Of a stretch of 64,000 nt of DNA, positions 9,382-18,854 are shown one piece after another. The notes below the pieces were generated by a model. The model was not told where the DNA came from and did no database searches. It worked only from the letters and a program-made list of their open reading frames with translations. Within the stretch, counting starts at the first letter, position 1, and every line of letters starts with the position of its first letter. The position numbers and the translations under genes were made by a program. The stretch comes from Thaumasiovibrio subtropicus (lineage in GTDB: Bacteria > Pseudomonadota > Gammaproteobacteria > Enterobacterales > Vibrionaceae): positions 1,054,001-1,118,000 of the forward strand of contig NZ_AP023055.1 of the NCBI RefSeq assembly GCF_019703835.1, in the 5' to 3' direction.

Positions 9382-10050
9382 CTACGATGCCGCTTTCATC
9401 CGATAGCCAACACCCCGTAAGGTCTCAATATTTATCCCCTCAATCTTTTGACGAAGCTGCAAAATATGGGTATCGACGGTACGCGTTGTCGGATAATGGT
9501 TGTACCCCCACACATGATCAAGTAGCTCATCACGTGTAAACACACGCCCTTCGTGCTTAGCCAAAAAGTAGAGCAGGTCAAATTCAGTGCGGGTTAACGT
9601 AATACTTTCGTCACCAACCAGTACATCTCGCGTCTCGGTGTTAATCGCGACGGGCTCCACCACTAACAAGTTACTGTTCACCGGAGGGGCAACATCATGT
9701 TGGCGCAATTGGGAGCGGATACGCGCGAGCAGCTCTTGCTCTGCAAACGGCTTGGTCAGGTAGTCGTTCGCGCCAGAATCCAAGCCTTTAACCCGATCAT
9801 CAACAGAGACCATCGCGGTTAAAACGATGACTGGCAATGCTTTTTCTGCTTGCCAAGCATGCAAAAAGTCGAGGGAATCGCCTTCTGGCAATTGTCGGTC
9901 TAATATCACCATGTCTGCTTGTGACCATAAAGGCGCTACCGCAGTCGCACAATCAGCGTGTAAGCATTGATAGCCCGCATCTCGTAATACGGCTAATAGA
10001 CCTACGGCTAAGTTGCTGTCATCTTCGACTAGCAGAAGTGTTTGACTCAC
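9382..10050 (-). CDS. vxrB: VxrB (WigR/VbrR) response regulator
   Basis: A 222-residue OmpR-type response regulator. The receiver domain has the acidic pair EDD at 9-11, the phospho-acceptor D51 (MVILDRQLPEG) and the conserved lysine in YLTKPF. The C-terminal winged helix ends in DTHILQLRQKIEG and GVGYRM. It overlaps vxrA by 32 nt, so the two are translationally coupled. In characterised vibrios this pair responds to cell-wall damage and beta-lactams and affects type VI secretion; that is knowledge of the family, and the assignment here rests on gene order next to pntAB. Confidence 0.82.
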   Translation of the reverse strand: MSQTLLLVEDDSNLAVGLLAVLRDAGYQCLHADCATAVAPLWSQADMVILDRQLPEGDSLDFLHAWQAEKALPVIVLTAMVSVDDRVKGLDSGANDYLTKPFAEQELLARIRSQLRQHDVAPPVNSNLLVVEPVAINTETRDVLVGDESITLTRTEFDLLYFLAKHEGRVFTRDELLDHVWGYNHYPTTRTVDTHILQLRQKIEGINIETLRGVGYRMKAAS

Positions 10051-11455
10051 AAGGTATCTCCACTACAAAAGTCGTTGGCGGGCCTTCCAAACTGAGTTTG
10101 CCCCCCATACGTTTAATCATTGATTCTACAATTGTCAGCCCTAAGCCTAAACCACGTTCACTGACAAAAGGCTTACGAATTCGCGCCCAATCTTTGGCCG
10201 TTAAAGGCCCTTGGTCGCAAATTCGCATTACTAACCGTCCTCTGGAAATTGAAGCCGAGAGCGTTAAGGGCGCTACACCGTACTTCTGTCCATTTGCTAG
10301 CAAATTACTGACACACGTTGCTAGCCAATACACATTAATATCAACTGCCTGATCGTCAGGAAGTGACAATGTCACATCAAAGGGTTCGCAAACAAATTCT
10401 ACCCATTCATTAAACGACGGCACATGTTCGACGCTTAACTGCCCTTGTGTCGACTGCAAGTAGTCTTTACTGGCTTCAGCGAGTTGCTTTAGACGGCGCG
10501 AGTCCTCACATAAACGTCGAAATTCATCATATACATTTTCAGGTAACGAATCGAATTGACGGCGAAAGCCCTCGACAGTAAGACCCAAACTTGCGATAGG
10601 TGTTCTCAACTCATGTGTCAGTATCTGCAATACTAACATTCGTTCTGCGAGGATTTTTTGATGTGACTTCCAACGATGAAAGCCCCACCCCATCACAAAT
10701 AATAGGTTGAAGACAACTAATCCAATTGCTAAATAATAAGGCAGTTTTGACTGTTCAATGCTCTGCCAACAGATGTTGCCTGTGTGCGTCACACAATACT
10801 GGACATCTGATACTAAGTTAAAGCTAATGTCATGCCGATCGAGAGTCCGCGACCAGATAGCCCGGTCATAAACACGGTAAACATCTTGATGCCGAACCCA
10901 AAGCTCTTCGCCCGCGATTAGAAAATCCGCACCGGCGATTAATGCACGAAGTGCTGATTCTGACATGTGCTGCAGACGAAAAAGCTCGCTGTTCTCTTCG
11001 GCGACTGCACGCTCAGATATGTGATAAAAAGCGATCAACTCATCGTAGCGCTCTGGAAAAAGGGCGACATAGCGACGTGCATACGAACCACCACCAGGGT
11101 GAATATAGTCAGCACGGGCGAACCAACCAACCGGTAACACTGTTTTATTACATACCGCCCGAGTAAAAACAACTGGCTGTGTTAACAGTGGATTGACGGG
11201 CCATGGGCCTTTACAAAGCTGCGCATTACGATAGAGGCGTTGAAGTTGATCAACAGGATACTGAGCAGTCTGCGGGAGTTGATATTCTGGCAGCAACAAG
11301 ACTTCAGGATAGTTTAACTGGAACTGTCGAAAATCCACTTCAGCAATGTTGTGCTCGACTGCAAAATCATCTTTTAGCAACGACAAACGCTCTGGCACTG
11401 TCAGTGCTAGAGCTTGAGCGCTAAATAATGATATTAGGAGTACAATCAACTTCAT
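10019..11455 (-). CDS. vxrA: VxrA (WigK/VbrK) sensor histidine kinase
   Basis: A 478-residue inner-membrane sensor kinase. It has a signal peptide or first helix at 1-18, a periplasmic domain of about 220 residues with several cysteines (LCKGPW, AVCNKT, QYCVTH, NICWQ), one transmembrane helix at about 240-259, and the dimerisation and phospho-acceptor motif HELRTP with H281. An ATPase domain follows with a GLGLGLTIVESMIKRMGG G-box. No HAMP or PAS domain is seen between helix and H-box. It is the first gene of the run vxrA-vxrB-DUF2861-TraF-like. The periplasmic cysteines fit the known wall-damage sensor. Confidence 0.82.
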   Translation of the reverse strand: MKLIVLLISLFSAQALALTVPERLSLLKDDFAVEHNIAEVDFRQFQLNYPEVLLLPEYQLPQTAQYPVDQLQRLYRNAQLCKGPWPVNPLLTQPVVFTRAVCNKTVLPVGWFARADYIHPGGGSYARRYVALFPERYDELIAFYHISERAVAEENSELFRLQHMSESALRALIAGADFLIAGEELWVRHQDVYRVYDRAIWSRTLDRHDISFNLVSDVQYCVTHTGNICWQSIEQSKLPYYLAIGLVVFNLLFVMGWGFHRWKSHQKILAERMLVLQILTHELRTPIASLGLTVEGFRRQFDSLPENVYDEFRRLCEDSRRLKQLAEASKDYLQSTQGQLSVEHVPSFNEWVEFVCEPFDVTLSLPDDQAVDINVYWLATCVSNLLANGQKYGVAPLTLSASISRGRLVMRICDQGPLTAKDWARIRKPFVSERGLGLGLTIVESMIKRMGGKLSLEGPPTTFVVEIPCESNTSASRR

Positions 11456-11603
11456 GGCGCTGATAATAACACTAACCTCAACACCAATGTCAGGGGGATG
11501 TGAAGAATCAACCCGTTACAGCCAACCGCTGCGCCGCAGTCAGACATCCTTTTGCGTCGATTTAACGCCAGCGAAGCACTGGTGACAGTGTCACTAATAA
11601 CAA

Positions 11604-11634
11604 TAAAAAGAGGCCAGTATTTGGCCTCTTTGTC
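11604..11634. terminator. Terminator between pntB and vxrA
   Basis: AAAGAGGCC pairs with GGCCTCTTT around AGTATTT at 11607-11631. A and T runs lie on either side, so it ends pntAB transcription before vxrA. Confidence 0.85.
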
Positions 11635-11648
11635 GCATAATGACTTTG

Positions 11649-13025
11649 CTATATATGGGAAGAGATTGCCAAACAACTCTCCTTGGCGTCCCCAAACAAC
11701 ATACTGGTGTTTTCCTTGAAGAAAAGTGGATTCTGAACGCCCGCATACCCCGTATTCATCGAGCGCTTAAAGACCACAACCTGTTTCGCGTTCCAGACTT
11801 CAAGTACGGGCATCCCAGCGATTGGACTATTGGGGTCCTCCATCGCGGCTGGGTTAACGGTATCATTAGCACCAATGACGAGGACAACATCGGTGTCTGA
11901 AAAATCCTCATTGATCTCATCCATTTCCAAGACAATGTCATACGGCACTTTAGCCTCAGCCAACAGAACATTCATGTGCCCCGGTAAACGCCCGGCGACT
12001 GGGTGAATACCAAACCGCACTTCCACACCCCGTTTACGGAGCTTTTCGGTAATCTCATGGACTGGGTACTGAGCTTGAGCGACGGCCATACCGTATCCCG
12101 GCGTAATGATGACACTGGTCGCGTCTTTGAGGAGCTCAGCAACATCCTCTGCGCTCGACTCTTGGTGTTCACCTTGTACATCATCATCACTCGCTACCGT
12201 GCCATCACTACCAAACCCACCCGCGATGACAGAGATAAACGAGCGGTTCATCGCTTTACACATGATGTAAGACAGAATCGCACCCGATGAGCCGACGAGG
12301 GCACCAGTGACGATCAAAAGATTGTTTGCCAACATGAAACCCGCCGCTGCCGCTGCCCAACCTGAATAAGAGTTAAGCATAGAAACCACCACCGGCATAT
12401 CAGCACCACCGATCGATGCCACCAGATGATAACCAAACGCGAGAGCGATAATCATAACCACGAAGAGAATAAAGCCGGAACCTTCCACGTGTACAAAGAT
12501 GTATAAAAGCAAAAAGGACACCACCAAAGCAGCAAAATTCATTTTGTGTCGGTGAGGCAATGTCAACGGCTTACTCGATACGAGGCCCCGCAATTTACCG
12601 AAAGCCACCAAGGATCCGGTAAAAGTCACCGCACCAATAAAGACACCTAAAAAGATCTCCACCAAGTGGATATTCAACATAGCGCCTGACAATTCACCGT
12701 GATGAAGATAGGTATTAAAACCCACCAATACCGCGGCAAGACCCACGAAACTATGCAGCATCGCCACCAGTTCGGGCATCTCAGTCATTTCAACTTTCTT
12801 AGCATAGTGGATACCAATAGCCCCACCTACTACCATTGCCGATAAAATAAGCCACGTGCTCTCAGAATATGGGCCAAAGATGGTTGCCACCAAGGCGATG
12901 CCCATCCCGGCAATACCATAATAGTTCCCCATTCTCGCCGATTCTTGCTTAGAGAGGCCGGCTAAACTGAGAATAAATAGAACAGCAGCAATCAAATACG
13001 CTGCTTGCACAACACCTGCAGACAT
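11649..13025 (-). CDS. pntB: NAD(P) transhydrogenase subunit beta
   Basis: 458 residues, the normal length. The N-terminal half carries about eight or nine membrane helices that form part of the proton channel. The C-terminal third is the NADP-binding domain III (TPGYGMAVAQAQYPVHEI, IHPVAGRLPGHMNVLLAEA, VVLVIGANDTVNPAA). With PntA it couples hydride transfer between NADH and NADP to proton movement across the inner membrane. It starts 13 nt after pntA, in the same operon. Confidence 0.96.
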   Translation of the reverse strand: MSAGVVQAAYLIAAVLFILSLAGLSKQESARMGNYYGIAGMGIALVATIFGPYSESTWLILSAMVVGGAIGIHYAKKVEMTEMPELVAMLHSFVGLAAVLVGFNTYLHHGELSGAMLNIHLVEIFLGVFIGAVTFTGSLVAFGKLRGLVSSKPLTLPHRHKMNFAALVVSFLLLYIFVHVEGSGFILFVVMIIALAFGYHLVASIGGADMPVVVSMLNSYSGWAAAAAGFMLANNLLIVTGALVGSSGAILSYIMCKAMNRSFISVIAGGFGSDGTVASDDDVQGEHQESSAEDVAELLKDATSVIITPGYGMAVAQAQYPVHEITEKLRKRGVEVRFGIHPVAGRLPGHMNVLLAEAKVPYDIVLEMDEINEDFSDTDVVLVIGANDTVNPAAMEDPNSPIAGMPVLEVWNAKQVVVFKRSMNTGYAGVQNPLFFKENTSMLFGDAKESCLAISSHI

Positions 13026-13038
13026 AACACTCTCCTTG

Positions 13039-14589
13039 TTATTTGTCTTTGCGGAACATTTCCAGCATTCGCTTAGTCACGGTAAAGCCACCAAAGATAT
13101 TGATGCTCGCAATCAGTATCGCAATGTACGCCATGACACTCACAAATCCATGGCCTTGGCCAATCTGCAACAGTGCCCCAACAATGATAATGCCGGAGAT
13201 GGCATTCGTTACCGACATTAGAGGTGTGTGCAATGCATGGGTGACATTCCAAACGACGTAGTAACCCACCACACATGACAAGACAAATACCGTGAAATGG
13301 GTGAGAAACTCCGGCGGAGAATAGTGCGCTATCCAACCGAAAATGAGAGCTGCGACACCGAGGTAGGCAAAACGCTTTCCTGGCGAGGATGGCGGTGCCT
13401 CTTTCTCAACAACAGGAGCCGCAGCTTTGGGCTGAGCTTGCGGCTGCGCAGACACTTTAATGGGAGGCGCTGGCCAAGTAAGCTCTCCCTCTTTAACAAC
13501 GGTCAAGCCACGTAACACTTCATCGTCAAAATCTATGGCTATCTGGCCATCTTTCTCTTCGCAGAGAAGTTTGATGAGGTTAACCAAGTTCGTACCATAA
13601 AGCTGTGAAGATTGAGCAGGCAGGCGCGACACCATATCGGTATAGCCAATGATCGTCACCCCGTTCGCGGTTGTAATCACTTTATCCGCTTCGGTGTAGG
13701 CACAGTTGCCCCCATTCGCAGCAGCGAGATCGACAATCACACTGCCTGAAGCCATGCTATCGACCATCTCTTTAGTAATTAATTTAGGTGCTGGCTTACC
13801 CGGAATAAGCGCAGTAGTAATGATGATATCCACCTCTTTAGCTTGCGCTGCATACAACTGCTCAGCGGCCAAATTATAGGTTTCAGACATCTCTTTCGCA
13901 TATCCATCGCCACTACCGGTATTTTCTTGCACATCGACCTGAAGAAACTCAGCGCCCATGCTCTCGACTTGCTCTTTTACTTCGGGGCGAACATCAAATG
14001 CTCTCACGATGGCTCCAAGGCTCCCCGCGGCACCAATTGCAGCCAACCCAGCCACACCCGCACCGGCCACCAGCACTTTTGCGGGTGGCACTTTACCCGC
14101 GGCAGTAATTTGCCCAGTAAAGAAGCGGCCAAAATGATGCGCCGCTTCGACCACAGCACGATACCCTGCAATGTTTGCCATTGAACTCAACGCATCTAAT
14201 GCCTGCGCTCTTGAAATACGCGGCACCGCATCCATCGCTAGCACGTTTATGTTCTTAGCGGTCAACTTGTCCATCAACTCAGGGTTTAACGCGGGCCAAA
14301 TAAAACTGACTAGCGTTGCACCTTCTTGCAATTTGTCGATTTCATTGCACGCTTCTACAGCTTGCGGTGCGTTGACTTTAAAGATGATGTCTGAGGACCA
14401 AACATCAGTTTCAGAGACGAGCTGAGCGCCAGCTTCTTGGAAGGCTTTGTCTTCGAAACTCGCGGCTTCACCTGCGCCTTTCTCGACAGCAACATCAAAG
14501 CCAAATTTCACTAATTGAGAAACCGTTTTGGGTGTTGCAGCGACACGGTTTTCTCCCGCAAGGCTCTCTTTCGGTATACCTATCTGCAT
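13039..14589 (-). CDS. pntA: NAD(P) transhydrogenase subunit alpha
   Basis: 516 residues, matching the enterobacterial one-piece alpha subunit. Residues 1-370 form the NAD-binding domain I (GIPKESLAGENRVAATP at the start, VLVAGAGVAGLAAIGAAGSLGA Rossmann motif). A proline/alanine-rich linker follows at about 375-400, then four C-terminal membrane helices. It is the first gene of pntAB. It lies directly upstream of the vxr locus, as it does in V. cholerae. Confidence 0.96.
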   Translation of the reverse strand: MQIGIPKESLAGENRVAATPKTVSQLVKFGFDVAVEKGAGEAASFEDKAFQEAGAQLVSETDVWSSDIIFKVNAPQAVEACNEIDKLQEGATLVSFIWPALNPELMDKLTAKNINVLAMDAVPRISRAQALDALSSMANIAGYRAVVEAAHHFGRFFTGQITAAGKVPPAKVLVAGAGVAGLAAIGAAGSLGAIVRAFDVRPEVKEQVESMGAEFLQVDVQENTGSGDGYAKEMSETYNLAAEQLYAAQAKEVDIIITTALIPGKPAPKLITKEMVDSMASGSVIVDLAAANGGNCAYTEADKVITTANGVTIIGYTDMVSRLPAQSSQLYGTNLVNLIKLLCEEKDGQIAIDFDDEVLRGLTVVKEGELTWPAPPIKVSAQPQAQPKAAAPVVEKEAPPSSPGKRFAYLGVAALIFGWIAHYSPPEFLTHFTVFVLSCVVGYYVVWNVTHALHTPLMSVTNAISGIIIVGALLQIGQGHGFVSVMAYIAILIASINIFGGFTVTKRMLEMFRKDK

Positions 14590-15000
14590 TGTCCATCCTT
14601 AGTATGTGCAATGTAATATAGGGAGTACCTCATTAGTCATCGTCATACTTCAAGATTGACTTGATGCTTTGTTGTTAAATTACCTTTTCAAACGTAAAAC
14701 AAAGACACCATCAGACTAATACCACCCCACCAACCATTTTCCGTTTTTATCTTAAAGTCAGCATAGCTGGCAACGTTGTGACATGCGACACAAACGTTTA
14801 AATTTTATTCATTTTTTCGCCAGTTGACTAAGAAGAGAGACAGAAAATGCCTGAAGGGAATTTATTGATTATCCATTGCCACATATATGACAAAGCAATA
14901 CATCAGCCCTAATCACCGCGGGATATGTTCGGATTAAAACCACACAGCTGAACAAAACGAGAGGATACAGACAAGCACAAGTAGAAAGCTCGTGCTGAGA
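14590..15000. other. Intergenic gap with the pntA promoter
   Basis: About 410 AT-rich nt between pntA and hlyU, both on the minus strand. Reading frames here lack ribosome-binding sites and familiar motifs. It should contain the pntAB promoter. I see no recognisable riboswitch or small RNA signature. Confidence 0.4.
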
Positions 15001-15025
15001 AAAGAAAAAGGAGCCTGAGCTCCTT
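15001..15025 (-). terminator. Terminator after hlyU-like gene
   Basis: AAGGAGC and GCTCCTT form a stem around a 4-nt loop at 15008-15025. On the minus strand it is followed by TTTCTTT and begins immediately after the stop codon. Confidence 0.75.
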
Positions 15026-15310
15026 CTAAGAAAACATTTTGTCGCCAGTTTGATCAACAAACATTTGCGCTTTTTTAAGCATAAACTCATTCGCATCCTG
15101 CTCCGATCCCAAGAGATCAGAACGAATAAACGTATGTGTTTTAACTTCACCATCGATCACTTTGCAAATACGCCCAGCAATGCGGTACTGACCACCCTCT
15201 TTGATTGCCTGAGGGTAGATTTGAAAGCCATTATATTCAACGGCTTCCACTGCTGGCTTTGCTTCTTCAACCGGCGAAGACTTTCCGAATAGTTTGGATA
15301 AAAAACCCAC
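15026..15310 (-). CDS. HlyU-family protein
   Basis: 94 residues matching the HlyU family (Pfam PF10115): short basic start, then EYNGFQIYPQAIKEGGQYRIAG, then HTFIRSDLLGSEQDA and a C-terminal helix. Despite the family name this is not the ArsR-type V. cholerae HlyU activator; the function is uncertain. The start is GTG at 15310 with AAGGAGA 8 nt upstream. Cytoplasmic, single gene. Confidence 0.8.
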   Translation of the reverse strand: MGFLSKLFGKSSPVEEAKPAVEAVEYNGFQIYPQAIKEGGQYRIAGRICKVIDGEVKTHTFIRSDLLGSEQDANEFMLKKAQMFVDQTGDKMFS

Positions 15311-15395
15311 AAACTTATCTCCTTGCGAAACAAGCGCACATCATGCCATGAGAAGGCGACGGGCGCACCCTATTTGCAGGTCTTTCTATTCAGAT

Positions 15396-15575
15396 TTATA
15401 AGCCAATATCTTTACGCAAGTGCTCCGGTAGATCAGATGCGTATATAGTGGCTTTTTCGCGCACGAACAAAATGTCCCAAGCGTGACGAATCAATCCTTT
15501 GAATGTTAACGCGTAGGCTTTTTGCTCCACTGACGCAGCAGTGTGTGTGTTTTCGAAGTTTGCTACTTGTGCCAT
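15396..15575 (-). CDS. Small basic protein with DUF1127-like C-terminus
   Basis: A 59-residue ORF from ATG 15575 to TAA 15396. It has an AGGGG ribosome-binding site 6 nt upstream and ordinary codon use. The C-terminus LPEHLRKDIGL resembles the end of DUF1127 (YjiS-type) small proteins. The middle has a tryptophan-containing amphipathic helix (LTFKGLIRHAWDILF). Function unknown. I consider it a real gene because of the ribosome-binding site and the conserved-looking tail. Confidence 0.6.
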   Translation of the reverse strand: MAQVANFENTHTAASVEQKAYALTFKGLIRHAWDILFVREKATIYASDLPEHLRKDIGL

Positions 15576-15835
15576 AGGATGCCCCTAACTTTGTCATTCA
15601 ATTTATGGGGTAATATTATCCAATCTGAACAGTGTGCAACACTGACAAAAAATGCCCAAAAAGATTAAAAAAACTAATGCGAAAACATGTTAAAAACTTG
15701 TTCACGTCTAAATGGTTTTTCAATGCGAGTGAGGTAACTAAATTTCTGCTTTTCGCCCTACTTTTTTGAATGGATATTCACAAACTCACCCCGCTCATTT
15801 ATCATGATACATTCCTTTAACAAGTTAGGTTTTTT

Positions 15836-16756
15836 ATGCTCGCGTTTTTAGCAAAAAATAGCACATGGCTATTGGTTGTTGCTGCTGTGGTTGGTTTTAT
15901 TTTTCCCAATCTGTCCGCAAGTTTGTTCCCCTTCTTACCTGCGATTCTTTTTACCCTCATGCTTTTCACACTTGCTGGTATGGAGCAAAAGCTTGTTATC
16001 CAACACTTGAAGTCAAAGCAGACTTGGGCCTTTGCCCTCCTTCATAATGTCGCGCTAACCTTACTACTGGTCGCTTTGGGTCATCTCTTCGCCCTTTCCT
16101 CGGATTTAATACTCGCGTTAAGTGCAGTAGGGGCAACAGGCTCCTTGTTCGCCACGCCGGCAATTGCACGCTCTGTTGGCCTCGATCCACTACCTTGTAT
16201 GGCGACCACCATTGCCACAACACTTTTAATGCCAGTAGTCATCTATCTAAACCTTGTTTTCTTGCAATCAGAGACGTTTTCTTTGGATATGGTGAGCTAT
16301 ATAAAACGATTAGTTATATTCATCGTTCTACCCATGCTCATTTCTGTCCTATTGTATCGCTTTGTCCCACGTACAACTTTACAACGTGCCCATGGCAAAC
16401 TCGCTCAAGTCACTATTGTTTTAGTCTTTAGCTTTCCGCTTGGTCTCATTGGCCCGTTTAGAGAAACGTTCAATACGAATCCTCAATACGCATTGCAGTT
16501 ACTCCTCTTAGGTGCCCTGATTTGCTGTGGCTTTTTCATTATTGCTCTCGCAGCATTTTGGCATCAAGGGAAAGAAGCGGCTCTCGCTGCGGCAATTACG
16601 TCAGGTAACCGCAACGTCTTGCTCACATGGACTGTTGCAGGGAGTTTTTTAGGCAGTGAATACCTGCCATTGGTTGGTGCTTTGCAGGTGCCTATCTACT
16701 TGCAGCCTTTGGTGGTGAGACGATTAAAGCGTTATTGGGATGAGCGTTCGTCTTAA
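15836..16756 (+). CDS. Bile acid:sodium symporter-like transporter (SBF/BASS superfamily)
   Basis: A 306-residue integral membrane protein with about ten hydrophobic segments. Features such as GATGSLFATPAIARSVG and the C-terminal AAITSGNRNVLLTW are reminiscent of the BASS/SBF fold, where broken helices bind sodium and substrate. The substrate is unknown. It is transcribed alone, with a terminator about 60 nt downstream. Confidence 0.6.
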   Translation: MLAFLAKNSTWLLVVAAVVGFIFPNLSASLFPFLPAILFTLMLFTLAGMEQKLVIQHLKSKQTWAFALLHNVALTLLLVALGHLFALSSDLILALSAVGATGSLFATPAIARSVGLDPLPCMATTIATTLLMPVVIYLNLVFLQSETFSLDMVSYIKRLVIFIVLPMLISVLLYRFVPRTTLQRAHGKLAQVTIVLVFSFPLGLIGPFRETFNTNPQYALQLLLLGALICCGFFIIALAAFWHQGKEAALAAAITSGNRNVLLTWTVAGSFLGSEYLPLVGALQVPIYLQPLVVRRLKRYWDERSS

Positions 16757-16814
16757 TACTTTAGCTTACGTCCGTCATTAATCCGTTAGGCTGTTATCGT
16801 CAAACGTCAGGCAT

Positions 16815-16846
16815 AAAAAAAGAGTGAAGACAATGCTTCACTCTTT
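16815..16846 (+). terminator. Terminator after SBF-like gene
   Basis: AAAGAGTGAAG and CTTCACTCTTT pair around ACAATG at 16819-16846. An A run precedes the stem and TTT closes it. It could also serve minus-strand transcription from the small ORF at 17023. Confidence 0.85.
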
Positions 16847-16927
16847 CTTACCCAGCTTAGGTCAACCAACGTGTTTTACGCTTACTCACTGACCGCCGTC
16901 TCTACTAAAAGACGCCGTTCGTAGCGA

Positions 16928-17023
16928 TTAGATACCTGCGGCAGGGACGAAATATACCAGCCCACCCCATGCGCTAATCCAAGCAATGACCATGACCACG
17001 TCTAACCAATCTCGTTTGTACAT
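16928..17023 (-). CDS. Putative 31-residue single-span membrane protein
   Basis: ATG at 17023 has AAGGGGG 6 nt upstream and opens a 31-codon frame. It has a charged N-terminus (YKRDWLD) and a single hydrophobic helix containing two tryptophans and a GG pair, ending FVPAAGI. No family is recognised. The strong ribosome-binding site and the downstream terminator on the same strand (shared hairpin at 16819-16846) support translation. Confidence 0.5.
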   Translation of the reverse strand: MYKRDWLDVVMVIAWISAWGGLVYFVPAAGI

Positions 17024-17201
17024 GTGACCCCCTTCCTGCCACCTAATAACAGTATCGGCACGCTCTGAAATTAATTGAGCAATAAATCACCAATTTTGAT
17101 AACAATGAGATATCGAAAGCAAATCAGTTAGCTGTATCGCTTTACTCATTTACCATTATCAAAAGCAAGAACTTTGCCAAAAAAGTATCATATTTTTGAC
17201 G

Positions 17202-18854
17202 CTACGCGATGAGCTCCACGAGTTGCTCTGTTGGAGCGCTCAACACGCTTTGCTGTTGCGCATACGCGATGAAGGCATCCGCCATTGTCACGCCAATAGA
17301 CTCAGGTTTACTACAGGCGCCGAGAAACGCCTCATAGCCTTCTTTACCTAATGCGGTATAGCTAGAGCTTGCTACCCAATAAAGGCCTTCATCATCAATG
17401 GGTTGCCATTCCGCATTGCGATACAAGGCGAGATTGACGATTCGCTGACCTTTTTGCTTAGAACGTTGATACTGGTATCTTAGGTGGGATGTATAGGGGT
17501 AACTACCATCACCGCTTCCTATCTCATCTCGGTTAATAGCATTGTTTATCGCACCTTCTAGCGCGGCTTTAAGTATCTTTCCCTTCACTTCAAATCTGAC
17601 AACATCAATCGCGAACGGCAAGAGTCTTCCGGCAACTTCGCCCGCAGAGAGGTCACCCTCTGCCACATCGACGCGCACGCCACCCGCGTTGTGAATGGCA
17701 CAATCCACTTTTAAACCTCGCTCATTCGCTTGCCACACAAAGGCGTCACAAACAATGGGCGCGACTTCACTCGACAAGGTCTCAGTCGGTACTCGGATAT
17801 GGCGAAGTAATGTTTGCGCTTTGGCGATATTTTGATTCATTAACGCATCTACCGCACAACGATAAGGCGATAAAGCCGTTGTTACTCTCGGGTCTTCTTG
17901 TAAAAGCGCAACACAGCTAAGCGTCTGCAACTGGCTCTGCTGCGCCTCATTGATGGATTTTTCATCAACCAGCAAAGTGTTTTGGCCTTGAATGAGTGTT
18001 GCCACTCCCCTTTCATTGAACGACAGTTCTGCAACGCCTAAGGTATAGCCATTACAACTTGCTTGAAACACCAAGGTGTCCGCAACACGGCGTCCGTATG
18101 GCTCACTATTCTCTAAACCAACGGTACTGAAGTCACCCTGCCAGGTATGTGTATGTCCGCCAATGAGCACAGAGATGCCTGAAACACGCTTGGCTAGGTC
18201 CAAATCACGTGGATAACCGAGATGACTCAACACGATAATATTGAAGATATTTTGTCGGTGCGCATCCGATATCATCGCATTCAGCGCCTTCTCTACATCG
18301 AGAAAGGGCGTCTTTTCTGACGGATGGGCAATATCCGCCATATTGTCCAAGGTAATACCCATAATCGCGACGCGATGACCATTAAATTCTCTGACAATAT
18401 ACTCGCCGCACTGCGCTTGCACGTCGAAGCTTTTGAGATGGTGGGGTTTGCGCGCCAAAGAAGAGACATCCCAGTTTGATGCCATTACAGGGTGCGTCAA
18501 CGCATTGATGTAACGAAGCGCATAGTCATTACCAAGATCAAACTCATGATTACCAAGCACAGTCGCATCTGCAGCGAGAATGTTTTGCAATACCGCATTC
18601 ACTTCACCTTTATAGAGAGAAAAGTAAAGGCTACCTTGGAAAGAATCTCCCGCATCAAGGAAAAGGAAAGGTGTTTGATCTTGTTCAGCACGTTGGCGCT
18701 GCTTTTCTAACGCACTTGAGACCAATCCAATACCACCACATTGGATAGCTTGCTGTTGGCCAGCAAGTTCAAGCGTTAGCGCACTGGGTTCAAAGTGAGA
18801 GTGTAAGTCGTTGATATGTGCAAGACGGAGTGTTAAAGGTGTAGCCTTCGTCAT
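17202..18854 (-). CDS. 5'-nucleotidase/UshA-like metallophosphoesterase without signal peptide
   Basis: A 550-residue two-domain nucleotidase/phosphodiesterase. The metal-site motifs HINDLHSHFE (13-22), LDAGDSFQGSLY, TVLGNHEFDLG, LSHLGYPRD and GGHTHTW are all present. The C-terminal substrate domain has GGVRVD and SYTALGKEGYEAF. It should hydrolyse nucleotides or cyclic nucleotides. Unlike UshA it lacks an export signal, since the N-terminus MTKATPLTLRLAH is polar, so it probably acts in the cytoplasm. AAGGGG precedes the ATG. Confidence 0.8.
   Translation of the reverse strand: MTKATPLTLRLAHINDLHSHFEPSALTLELAGQQQAIQCGGIGLVSSALEKQRQRAEQDQTPFLFLDAGDSFQGSLYFSLYKGEVNAVLQNILAADATVLGNHEFDLGNDYALRYINALTHPVMASNWDVSSLARKPHHLKSFDVQAQCGEYIVREFNGHRVAIMGITLDNMADIAHPSEKTPFLDVEKALNAMISDAHRQNIFNIIVLSHLGYPRDLDLAKRVSGISVLIGGHTHTWQGDFSTVGLENSEPYGRRVADTLVFQASCNGYTLGVAELSFNERGVATLIQGQNTLLVDEKSINEAQQSQLQTLSCVALLQEDPRVTTALSPYRCAVDALMNQNIAKAQTLLRHIRVPTETLSSEVAPIVCDAFVWQANERGLKVDCAIHNAGGVRVDVAEGDLSAGEVAGRLLPFAIDVVRFEVKGKILKAALEGAINNAINRDEIGSGDGSYPYTSHLRYQYQRSKQKGQRIVNLALYRNAEWQPIDDEGLYWVASSSYTALGKEGYEAFLGACSKPESIGVTMADAFIAYAQQQSVLSAPTEQLVELIA

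Noticed and set aside
10019..11455. VxrA as a generic antibiotic-resistance kinase
   Set aside because: Only wall-damage sensing is supported by gene order; no resistance enzyme is adjacent.
14869..15153. 94-residue minus-strand frame upstream of pntA
   Set aside because: Overlaps hlyU and its terminator in another frame, has no ribosome-binding site and a composition typical of a chance frame.
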